5,764 nt of DNA from Candidatus Sulfopaludibacter sp. SbA3 (lineage in GTDB: Bacteria > Acidobacteriota > Terriglobia > 2-12-FULL-54-10): positions 1-5,764 of the forward strand of contig CAMBEY010000193.1 of the NCBI GenBank assembly GCA_945865705.1. Direction: 5' to 3'. The notes beneath the pieces are model-generated. The model had not been told where the DNA came from, did no database searches, and worked only from the letters and a program-made list of their open reading frames with translations. The position numbers and the translations under genes were made by a program. Shown piece by piece: positions 1-5,479 of this stretch. Each line of letters begins with the position of its first letter. The stretch's first letter is position 1.

Positions 1-690
1 TCGGCCATGCAGCATCGCGGCCATCTCAGTCGCGCGCTCAGGCGAGCGGTTGGTGACGTATATATGCGCCCCGCCGCTCGACACCAGATGCTTGGCGGCT
101 AACTCACTCATCTTGCCCGCGCCGATGAGGAGTATCTTCTTGTCATTGAGCGAGCCAAAGATTTTCTTGGCCAACTCCACCGCCGCGTAACTCACCGAGA
201 CGGCCGAGCTGGCGATACCAGTCTCCGTGCGCACCCGCTTGGCCACGTGGAACGAGCGCGTTAGCGCCTCGTCGAGCGGCCCGCGCAGCGTGCCGACGGT
301 GCGCGCCTGCGCGTATGCTTCCTTTACCTGGCCGAGTATCTGCGTCTCGCCGATGATCATCGAGTCCAGACTCGAAGCCACGCGAAATATGTGTCGAATC
401 ACGTCGGCCTGCTGGAAGCGATAGAGGTAGGGCTCGATCTGCGAGTGTGCGCGCTGGTGATAATGCGCCAAAAATTGGACCAGTGCGCCGGTTACGTCGC
501 CCTGCTCGGCGTCTGAGCGCGCCAATATTTCCACGCGGTTGCAGGTGGACAAGATCATCGCCTCATGCACGCCGGGCAGCGACGCCACGGCCTGCAGCGC
601 CTGCGGCAAGGCGGTCTCCTGGAAGCAGAGTTGCTCCCGGACCTCCACCGGCGCTGTACGATGATTCAATCCAATGAGACTAAAATGCAT
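1..690 (-). CDS. hemA: Glutamyl-tRNA reductase HemA, N-terminal half (cut by window edge)
   Basis: This enzyme reduces the glutamate of glutamyl-tRNA(Glu) to glutamate-1-semialdehyde with NADPH, the first committed step of C5-pathway haem synthesis in the cytosol. My translation gives 230 codons without a stop. The N-terminal catalytic domain opens with GLNHRTAPVEVRE (residues 7-19). The family's thioester-forming cysteine is Cys50 in STCNRVE, and the conserved histidine is His100 in VIRHIFRVASSLDSMIIGE. The family stretch GETQILGQVKEAY follows at 114-126. The NADPH-binding Rossmann domain begins near residue 185 with the glycine motif LLIGAGKMSELAAKHL, and TNRSPERA at 213-220 is the expected second strand. 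Family members are about 420-450 residues long, so the rest of the NADPH domain and the dimerisation domain lie outside the window. The ATG at 690 places MHFSLIGLNHR and Cys50 at the usual positions. It lies 24 bp after the ccsA stop and has only a weak GTGGA ribosome binding site, so coupling to ccsA translation is plausible. Confidence 0.97.
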   Translation of the reverse strand, partial: MHFSLIGLNHRTAPVEVREQLCFQETALPQALQAVASLPGVHEAMILSTCNRVEILARSDAEQGDVTGALVQFLAHYHQRAHSQIEPYLYRFQQADVIRHIFRVASSLDSMIIGETQILGQVKEAYAQARTVGTLRGPLDEALTRSFHVAKRVRTETGIASSAVSVSYAAVELAKKIFGSLNDKKILLIGAGKMSELAAKHLVSSGGAHIYVTNRSPERATEMAAMLHGR

Positions 691-714
691 ACGACAAAAT
701 TCCACTCACTCAAA

Positions 715-1527
715 CTAGGGTATGCGAAACGAGTGCAGGCCGCTGTTGGTGCTCCACGTTATCAGAATCGCCAGGAATCCGGCGATGGCGATGTAGGCAG
801 CCTTGCGTCCGCGCCAGCCCGCTACCCATCGAGCGAACAGCAGGCCGAGATAGATCAGCCAAGTGGCGAAGGCCCAGCCGATCTTCGGGTCCATGGGCCA
901 CGCCGGTCCCCAGGCGGTGCTGGCCCATATGGCTCCGGTAACAATGCCCATGGTGATGAACGGGAAGCCTACGGTGAGTGACTTGTAGGCCAGATCATCA
1001 ATCGACTCAAGCGGCGGCAGGCGGTGGTAGAGCGAGCGCGGGCGCTTCGACTTCAACTCGCGTTCCTGCAGCAGGTACATTAGTCCAGCGGCAAAGTTCA
1101 GGAAGAACGCCGTGTATCCTAGAACAATCATGGAGACGTGCAGATACAGCCACGCCGTCTTGAGCATGGGCGGCATCATCCAGACTTCCGTGCTGCGATC
1201 AAACGCTGCTGGCAGCGTCAGCACGAAGACCAACGGGAAGACAAACACGCTGAGCGACTCGAACCGGTATCGCCAGTGAACAAATAAAATAGAAGCGGCC
1301 AGCAGGACCGATGCCAGCGACGCCGACTCACTCAGTGTTGTAATGGGGAAATGATTTACAGCAAGGCCCTCTTCCACCAGCGAGACCAGATGCAGCACCG
1401 CGCCGAGCGAAATCGCCCCCAGCGCTACGCGAAAGAATTTTTCGCGCCGCTGCGCCACAGTAAGAATGGCATGCGCCAGCCCCACCGAGTAAAGCGCCAA
1501 AGCGACCCACAGCCAGAAATGCCCCAT
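715..1527 (-). CDS. ccsA: CcsA/HemX-family cytochrome c assembly membrane protein
   Basis: A 270-residue integral membrane protein of the cytochrome c assembly family (CcmC/CcmF/CcsA/HemX type). In System II, CcsA-like proteins carry haem across the inner membrane for attachment to apocytochrome c. The HemX branch of the family sits beside hemA and influences HemA levels in Bacillus. I count about eight hydrophobic helices, at roughly 3-23, 35-52, 67-84, 92-108, 127-154, 186-203, 217-234 and 243-260. The segment WGPAWPMDPKIGW (206-218) is the tryptophan-rich haem-handling WWD motif in a variant form: the usual WDPKE is MDPKI. Candidate haem-ligand histidines are His130 (LHVSMIVLGY) and His265 (SGLHSF), with His46 and His59 also in or near helices. 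At 270 residues it fits HemX or short CcsA forms rather than long CcsBA fusions. The start has a GAGGT site 9 nt upstream. Position directly before hemA supports a haem-linked role, but true CcsA versus HemX cannot be settled from sequence alone. Confidence 0.88.
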   Translation of the reverse strand: MGHFWLWVALALYSVGLAHAILTVAQRREKFFRVALGAISLGAVLHLVSLVEEGLAVNHFPITTLSESASLASVLLAASILFVHWRYRFESLSVFVFPLVFVLTLPAAFDRSTEVWMMPPMLKTAWLYLHVSMIVLGYTAFFLNFAAGLMYLLQERELKSKRPRSLYHRLPPLESIDDLAYKSLTVGFPFITMGIVTGAIWASTAWGPAWPMDPKIGWAFATWLIYLGLLFARWVAGWRGRKAAYIAIAGFLAILITWSTNSGLHSFRIP

Positions 1528-1536
1528 CGTCGGAAA

Positions 1537-1553
1537 ACCTCAACATCATTATA
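1537..1553 (-). promoter_or_regulatory. Candidate -10 box and ribosome binding site for ccsA-hemA
   Basis: Reading the minus strand, a perfect TATAAT lies at 1553-1548 and a GAGGT ribosome binding site at 1541-1537, 9 nt before the ccsA ATG. Transcription starting about 7 nt after the box would give a very short leader of about 14 nt that still contains GAGGT. The hexamer 17 bp upstream (GAATAT) is a poor -35 match, so the promoter call is tentative. The ribosome binding site is clearer. If the promoter is real, ccsA-hemA has its own transcription start independent of the toxin-antitoxin operon upstream. Confidence 0.45.
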
Positions 1554-1640
1554 GCGGACCTGCGCGCTTCATATTCCCGAACTGTCAAATGGGGTTTGGG
1601 AGGATTGCAAAAATGGCGAGCCTACAAATTGGGATAGAAG

Positions 1641-1674
1641 CATCCTGTTGGTGAAATCCAAAGGCTTCAGGATG
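1641..1674 (-). terminator. Possible hairpin at the 3' end of the toxin gene
   Basis: On the plus strand CATCCTG (1641-1647) pairs with CAGGATG (1668-1674), and TTGG (1648-1651) pairs with CCAA (1658-1661). This leaves a 6-nt loop and a 6-nt bulge on one side. The structure spans the vapC stop codon at 1667-1669. There is no T-run on the minus-strand side, so it is not a classical Rho-independent terminator. It could be a weak terminator or 3'-end stabiliser, or chance. The remaining gap to ccsA (1528-1640) shows no gene. Confidence 0.25.
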
Positions 1675-2098
1675 TCGCTCCAAGATCGCCGACCCAGATT
1701 AGGTTCTGAGAGTAGGCCGTATTCCGCATGGTTCTAATGAATCGCTGATCGTCAGTAACAACTTGAGTTTGCTGAGCCACAGCCAGGGAAAGGTAGAGCG
1801 CATCATAGCAACTGCAACCGGAGTCGAGGGCAAGCTCGGCGGCATTGGGCAGAAGGTCGGTTGAGGAAATCAGGGCAATTGGCAGGCCCGAGACGGCACG
1901 TAGCGAAAGTCTGCCCTGCTCGGCAGTGAGCAAACGACGACGCACGCGCTGGCAGATTACCGCGCTGATTTCGATCAAAATGTAGTCCGGCGCATGCAGA
2001 TCGTGGCCTTGCTCGCGAAGGAGCCGGGCCTCAGCCGAGTGCGCCTCTGCCCAAAACCATTTTAGCGCCACGCTGGCATCAATCACGAAACCGCTCAT
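1667..2098 (-). CDS. vapC: VapC/FitB-type PIN-domain toxin ribonuclease
   Basis: A 143-residue single-domain PIN protein, the toxin of a type II toxin-antitoxin pair. PIN toxins are Mg2+-dependent ribonucleases, and characterised VapCs cut tRNA or rRNA to stop translation; the target here cannot be inferred. The acidic active site is complete: Asp7 in FVIDASVALKW, Glu43 in LIEISAVI, Asp99 in CYDALYLSLA, and Asp116 (or Asp117) in VVTDDQRF. The order, spacing and length are all normal for the family, so the toxin is probably active. Its ATG overlaps the antitoxin stop in ATGA (2095-2098), the usual arrangement for translational coupling in these operons. Sampled GC is about 50-57%, lower than the mutS samples, which suggests arrival by transfer. 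The assignment to the PIN family is secure. FitB versus another VapC subgroup is inferred from the antitoxin. Confidence 0.93.
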   Translation of the reverse strand: MSGFVIDASVALKWFWAEAHSAEARLLREQGHDLHAPDYILIEISAVICQRVRRRLLTAEQGRLSLRAVSGLPIALISSTDLLPNAAELALDSGCSCYDALYLSLAVAQQTQVVTDDQRFIRTMRNTAYSQNLIWVGDLGATS

Positions 2099-2334
2099 TT
2101 GCCATCACGGTGTTGCCTGACGATTTTCGTGCTGTCGGAAAACTGTCTTGCTCCGATGGATTTTTGCAAAGCCATAAAGCGTTTCGGGCTGGTCTTGAGT
2201 CGCAATTCAAAATCAGCCGTGTTTTTCAGGATTTCCCGGATTTCATCCTCCAGAGTGTTTCCCTTTCGAAGGGCGCGCTTTTCCAAGCGTTTCATGACCC
2301 TTTCATCCAGGTTGCGAAGCATAATTTGTCCCAT
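2095..2334 (-). CDS. vapB: FitA-like ribbon-helix-helix antitoxin
   Basis: A 79-residue antitoxin paired with the downstream PIN toxin. The N-terminus MGQIMLRNLDERVMKRLEKRA resembles the FitA/Arc type of ribbon-helix-helix DNA-binding domain. Residues 3-8 (QIMLRN) would form the DNA-contacting strand, residues about 10-23 helix 1, and about 27-38 (TLEDEIREILKN) helix 2. The C-terminal tail GARQFSDSTKIVRQHRDGK (61-79) has the DS-x-(x)-I/L-R pattern by which FitA/VapB antitoxins wrap around and block the PIN active site. In this family the antitoxin, strengthened by the toxin, represses its own operon; the palindrome 23 bp upstream is the obvious target. The start is well fixed, with GGAGGT at 2344-2339 lying 4 nt before the ATG. 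My count over the gene is about 48% GC, well below the mutS samples, which fits acquisition as a mobile module. The name vapB is generic; fitA would be equally reasonable. Confidence 0.9.
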   Translation of the reverse strand: MGQIMLRNLDERVMKRLEKRALRKGNTLEDEIREILKNTADFELRLKTSPKRFMALQKSIGARQFSDSTKIVRQHRDGK

Positions 2335-2429
2335 GAGAACCTCCAGACACCAGCAATGCTATCATCATGATAGCAGACTGAGAAATGATTCTGACCAACT
2401 GCTGATTTCGGTTTTTCGATTGCAGAACA
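2335..2429. promoter_or_regulatory. Divergent control region between toxin-antitoxin operon and mutS
   Basis: These 95 bp are AT-rich and separate the leftward toxin-antitoxin operon from rightward mutS. On the minus side a TATCAT box (2372-2367) lies inside the palindrome, with TTGGTC 20 bp upstream as a poorly spaced -35. A strong ribosome binding site, GGAGGT (2344-2339), precedes the antitoxin. On the plus side TATCAT also occurs at 2360-2365, because the palindrome is symmetrical, but no good -35 accompanies it. There is no recognisable ribosome binding site before the mutS ATG. The promoters of both genes must lie here or within their neighbours. Confidence 0.6.
2357..2375. promoter_or_regulatory. 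Palindromic FitA-type operator
   Basis: TGCTATCAT-C-ATGATAGCA is a perfect 9-bp inverted repeat around one base. Read as two half-sites, it is TGCTATCA, a TCA spacer, then TGATAGCA. From memory, the gonococcal FitA antitoxin binds TGCTATCA/TGATAGCA half-sites with a wider gap of about 12 bp. The half-site match, the FitA-like antitoxin beginning 23 bp away, and overlap with the candidate -10 box together support an autoregulatory operator. The half-site centres are 11 bp apart, about one helical turn, so two antitoxin dimers could bind on the same face. Confidence 0.8.
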
Positions 2430-5123
2430 ATGACCCTTGATCCGTCCACTCCCCCATCGACGCCGCTGATGCGGCAGTACACCGCGATCAAGACGAAGTA
2501 TCCGCAGGCGCTGCTGTTCTTCCGTCTGGGCGACTTTTATGAGATGTTTTTCGAGGACGCCGTGCTGGCCGCGCGAGAGTTGCAGATCACTCTGACCTCG
2601 CGCAATAAGGAAAAGGGCGAGCCGATTCCCATGTGCGGCGTGCCCTATCACGCCGCCGACGGCTACATCGCCAAGCTGATTAAGAAGGGCTACAAAGTCG
2701 CCATCTGCGAGCAGATGGAGGCTCCCTCGGCGGGGAAGAAGCTGGTGCGCCGCGAAGTTACGCGTGTAGTTACCCCGGGGACTGTGCTCGACTCGAACTC
2801 ACTCGCCCCGAGCGAAAATAATTTCCTGGCCTCCGTCTGCCGTAGCGGCGAGACCATTGGCCTCGCGTCCGCCGATCTATCCACTGGAGAGTTCCGCGCG
2901 ACGGAATTTCAGGGGCCCAGCGCCGAGGCGCAATGCGTGGACGAACTGAAGCACATCGGCGCGCGCGAAGTTTTATTTCCTTCCGCGCAAGGTCTGTTGC
3001 GCGAGCCCGACGCGCGTCTCGCGTTTGTCGGCGCCGATTCGCAAGGCCTGCGCCTGATGCGCACGCCGTTGGAAGATTGGATATTCGCTTCGGACTACGC
3101 CACGCGCCTGCTCGCCGGTCATCTCCATGTGGTCTCGCTCGATGGCTTCGGATTGGCTGGCCATGCACAGGCCATTAACGCTGCTGGCGCGTTGATCCAC
3201 TATCTCAATGAGACACAGCGCGCCAGCTCGCGCCACATCGACGGCATCTCCTACTACGAACGGCAGCAGTGGATGGTACTCGACTCAGTGACGGTGCGCA
3301 ACCTTGAGTTACTCGATCCTGTCTTCGCTGGCGAGACGGAGGCCACGCTAGTCTCGGTGATCGACCGCACCGCCACCAACATGGGCGCGCGTCTGCTGAA
3401 AAGTTGGGTGCTGCGGCCCTCGCTCGACCGCGTAGTCATCGAGTCACGCCTTGATGCGGTGGAGGAACTGGTTCGTCAGGCCATCCCGCGCGGGCAGGCG
3501 GGCAAGTTGCTGGAGTCAGTCTATGATCTGGAGCGCCTGCTCAGCAAGGCCGTGCTCGGCACCGCCGGGCCTCGCGAACTGCTGGCGTTGCGCAATTCAT
3601 TTGTCCCGCTGCCTACTCTGAAGTCACTTTCGGCGGAGCGTACTGCTGCGAGATGGCAGTCACTTTCTGACTCACTCGATCCGCTGGCCGATCTCCACGA
3701 TCTGCTGGCGCGCGCGCTGTCTGATGCGCCGCCCGTGACTCTCGCCGATGGCGGAGTGATTCGCGACGGCTATCACTCTGAACTCGATGAGTTACGGCAG
3801 TTGAGTCACTCCGGCAAACAGACCATCGCGCAGATGGAGTCACGCGAGCGCGCGGCGACGGGCATCAACTCACTCAAGATTAAGTTCAACGATGTGTTTG
3901 GCTATTACATTGAAGTGTCCAAAGCCAACATGCATCTCGCGCCCGAGCGCTATGAGCGCAAGCAGACCCTGGCCAGCGCCGAGCGCTACACTACGCCCGA
4001 GCTGAAAGACTACGAGCGCAAGGTGCTGGACGCCGAAGGCAGCATGGCGACGATCGAGCAGGAGCTATTCGCGCAGTTGCGTAGCGCGGTCGCTGAGCAG
4101 GCTAGCCGCATCCGGCGCACCGCCGCCGCCATCGCCGAGATGGATGTGCTGGTGAACTTCTCGGGGCTAGCCGCCGAGTACGATTACTGCCGCCCGCAGT
4201 TCGCAGAGGCATCAGATACAGATGGTTCCGCAACGGGTGTGCTGGAAATTATGGCGGGCCGCCACCCGGTGCTGGAGCGGCTGGGAGTGATGCAGCCCGG
4301 CGAGCGCTTCGTGCCGAACGACCTGCGCATGGACTCGGAAGGCAACCGCATCCTGCTAATCACCGGGCCGAATATGGGTGGTAAATCAACCTATCTGCGA
4401 CAGGTCGCGCTGATCTCCATCATGGCGCAGATGGGCTGCTTCGTCCCGGCGGCGAGCGCGCGGCTGCCCATCTTTGACCGCATCTTCACGCGCATCGGCG
4501 CCAGCGACAATCTGGCGCGTGGTCGCTCGACGTTCATGGTGGAGATGACCGAGACCGCGGCGATTCTGAATACCGCCACGCCCGATAGCCTGATCGTGCT
4601 CGACGAGATCGGTCGCGGCACGGCCACCTTCGACGGCCTCTCCATCGCCTGGGCCGTGGTCGAGTATCTCGCCGCGCGGCCCGGCATCAAAGCCCTATTC
4701 GCGACTCACTACCACGAACTCACTGAGTTACCCGAGCACTTATCTAGCGTGAAGAACCTGCACGTCGCCGTAAAGGAGTCCGGCGGCAACATCGTCTTTC
4801 TGCGCCGCGTCGAGCCGGGCCGCGCCGACCGCAGCTACGGCATCGAGGTCGCGCGCCTCGCCGGCCTGCCCCGCGAAGTGATCGAGCGCGCCCGCGAAGT
4901 CCTGGGCCAGCACGAGCAAAGCGAGCACCGCTTGAGCGGCCAACTCAGCCCCGACGATCATCAATCTCCCTCCGCTTCCGCTCCATCCAACATCCAACTA
5001 ACTCTCTTCACCCCCGCCGAGCGCAACGTTGCCGAGCGTCTCTCTCAAGTTAACGTCGATGAATTGAAGCCGATCGAAGCACTGAATCTGCTAGCCGAAC
5101 TGAAGAAACAACTGGGCGGGTAG
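2430..5123 (+). CDS. mutS: DNA mismatch repair protein MutS (MutS1)
   Basis: MutS binds mismatches and small loops in newly copied DNA and, with ATP, recruits MutL to start repair. This copy is complete at 897 residues, slightly longer than the 853 of E. coli. The mismatch-reading motif is Phe36-Tyr37-Glu38 in GDFYEMFFEDA, at the same numbers as E. coli Phe36 and Glu38, which supports the ATG at 2430. The connector, lever and clamp domains follow; the stretch LKIKFNDVFGYYIEVSK near 482-498 belongs to the clamp region. The ATPase has Walker A GPNMGGKS (646-653), the STFMVEMTE signature (700-708), Walker B with Asp725-Glu726 in VLDEIGRGT, and the FATHYHEL switch at 757-764. After a polar Ser/Pro linker near 835-853, QLTLF (856-860) looks like a sliding-clamp-binding motif, and the last 40 residues match the MutS C-terminal helical domain. 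An in-frame TGA at 2403-2405, with no start codon between, excludes a longer protein. No ribosome binding site is evident. No mutL is in the window. Confidence 0.98.
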   Translation: MTLDPSTPPSTPLMRQYTAIKTKYPQALLFFRLGDFYEMFFEDAVLAARELQITLTSRNKEKGEPIPMCGVPYHAADGYIAKLIKKGYKVAICEQMEAPSAGKKLVRREVTRVVTPGTVLDSNSLAPSENNFLASVCRSGETIGLASADLSTGEFRATEFQGPSAEAQCVDELKHIGAREVLFPSAQGLLREPDARLAFVGADSQGLRLMRTPLEDWIFASDYATRLLAGHLHVVSLDGFGLAGHAQAINAAGALIHYLNETQRASSRHIDGISYYERQQWMVLDSVTVRNLELLDPVFAGETEATLVSVIDRTATNMGARLLKSWVLRPSLDRVVIESRLDAVEELVRQAIPRGQAGKLLESVYDLERLLSKAVLGTAGPRELLALRNSFVPLPTLKSLSAERTAARWQSLSDSLDPLADLHDLLARALSDAPPVTLADGGVIRDGYHSELDELRQLSHSGKQTIAQMESRERAATGINSLKIKFNDVFGYYIEVSKANMHLAPERYERKQTLASAERYTTPELKDYERKVLDAEGSMATIEQELFAQLRSAVAEQASRIRRTAAAIAEMDVLVNFSGLAAEYDYCRPQFAEASDTDGSATGVLEIMAGRHPVLERLGVMQPGERFVPNDLRMDSEGNRILLITGPNMGGKSTYLRQVALISIMAQMGCFVPAASARLPIFDRIFTRIGASDNLARGRSTFMVEMTETAAILNTATPDSLIVLDEIGRGTATFDGLSIAWAVVEYLAARPGIKALFATHYHELTELPEHLSSVKNLHVAVKESGGNIVFLRRVEPGRADRSYGIEVARLAGLPREVIERAREVLGQHEQSEHRLSGQLSPDDHQSPSASAPSNIQLTLFTPAERNVAERLSQVNVDELKPIEALNLLAELKKQLGG

Positions 5124-5159
5124 CTACGGCACGGGGCCGGGTGTGCGTAATTTAGATCA

Positions 5160-5172
5160 CGGGGATGCCCCG
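5160..5172 (+). terminator. Short GC hairpin downstream of mutS
   Basis: CGGGG-ATG-CCCCG forms a 5-bp stem with a 3-nt loop 37 nt after the mutS stop. It is purine-rich rather than T-rich afterwards (AGGGCGAAG), so it lacks the tract expected of an intrinsic terminator. Termination here would probably need Rho or a different structure. I list it because it is the first stem after mutS. Confidence 0.2.
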
Positions 5173-5258
5173 AGGGCGAAGAAGGATTCGGCGATTCGAG
5201 GAAATTATCTGGGCAATTTGGGAAATTCCGCGGCGTTGGACGATTCCGCTAAGTTGTC

Positions 5259-5273
5259 GCCGCGCGACGCGGC
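5259..5273. terminator. Perfect 6-bp GC inverted repeat
   Basis: GCCGCG-CGA-CGCGGC is a perfect six-pair GC stem with a 3-nt loop. On the plus strand it is followed by AATTTGTCG, a weak T-containing tail. On the minus strand it is followed by GACAACTT. It is flanked by a direct repeat of TTGTCGC (5254-5260 and 5277-5283). It may be a weak mutS terminator, a protein-binding palindrome, or chance in GC-rich DNA. Confidence 0.3.
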
Positions 5274-5342
5274 AATTTGTCGCTTTCGTCGACCGCGAAT
5301 TTGGGCACGTTGGTCAAAACCGTGAACGTGTGTAGTTTGGGC

Positions 5343-5427
5343 TGGGCCGACAATTTCGCGGATTCCGATCTTGTTGAACCTCTTGACGATCTGGTCAAAT
5401 TTGTTTATTTTTGATTGTTGGGCCGAC
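5343..5427 (+). repeat. Direct repeat TGGGCCGAC, two copies
   Basis: The 9-mer TGGGCCGAC occurs at 5343-5351 and 5419-5427, 76 bp apart, flanking the candidate nuoB promoter. A regulator binding both copies would bracket the promoter, but no known site is recognised and the repeat could be coincidental. Confidence 0.35.
5383..5411 (+). promoter_or_regulatory. Candidate sigma-70-type promoter for nuoB
   Basis: TTGACG (5383-5388, five of six consensus) is followed after exactly 17 bp by TATTTT (5406-5411, four of six). The -35 box is also one arm of an inverted repeat, TTGAC-N6-GTCAA (5383-5398), which could be a regulator site. Transcription would start near 5418, leaving a leader of about 62 nt. 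A second -10-like box, TATGAT, lies at 5444-5449, but the hexamer 17 bp upstream of it (GGCCGA) is not a -35. Confidence 0.4.
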
Positions 5428-5468
5428 TCGCGTTGGGTTGGTCTATGATTGTTTGTGAGTGGTCGGTC

Positions 5469-5475
5469 AGGAGAG
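5469..5475 (+). promoter_or_regulatory. Ribosome binding site of nuoB
   Basis: AGGAGAG is a strong Shine-Dalgarno match, and its AGGAG core ends 6 nt before the ATG at 5480. It fixes the nuoB start and contrasts with mutS, which has no visible site. Confidence 0.85.
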
Positions 5476-5479
5476 ACGC

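Larger units (their letters stand above)
5124..5479. other. Intergenic region between mutS and nuoB
   Basis: I find no convincing gene in these 356 bp. It holds many short related words: GGCAATTTG at 5212-5220 and 5271-5279, AATTTGGG again at 5298-5305, CAATTTCGCGG at 5351-5361, and several GATTCCG-like words. TGGGCCGAC occurs at 5343-5351 and 5419-5427. Two compact GC hairpins lie at 5160-5172 and 5259-5273, and a candidate nuoB promoter at 5383-5411. A GTG-initiated 60-codon frame at 5143-5325 has no ribosome binding site and no recognisable protein features. The region is probably regulatory or decayed sequence. Confidence 0.6.

Noticed and set aside
447..981. Plus-strand open frames of 76 and 138 codons opposite hemA and ccsA
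   Set aside because: They are shadows of the minus-strand genes, with low-complexity Arg/Pro/Ala composition and no domains.
1583..1588. Perfect TTGACA on the minus strand upstream of ccsA
   Set aside because: It lies 29 bp from the TATAAT at 1553-1548, far beyond the usual 16-18 bp, and no -10 lies at the right distance.
2099..2651. Open frames overlapping the antitoxin and the mutS 5' end (both strands)
   Set aside because: The antitoxin and MutS frames have clear family motifs and these do not; they also cross the divergent promoter region.
2770..3236. Antisense open frames of 132 and 87 codons inside mutS
   Set aside because: They overlap a fully conserved mutS, are Arg/Ala-rich without domain features, and arise from GC-rich codon structure.
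4391..4997. Antisense open frames of 99 and 85 codons opposite the MutS ATPase and C-terminal regions
   Set aside because: They lie opposite the most conserved MutS motifs, have no ribosome binding site and no recognisable family.
5143..5325. 60-codon GTG-start frame in the mutS-nuoB gap, considered as a nuoA remnant
   Set aside because: It has no hydrophobic helices as NuoA would, no ribosome binding site, and consists of the short repeated words of the region.
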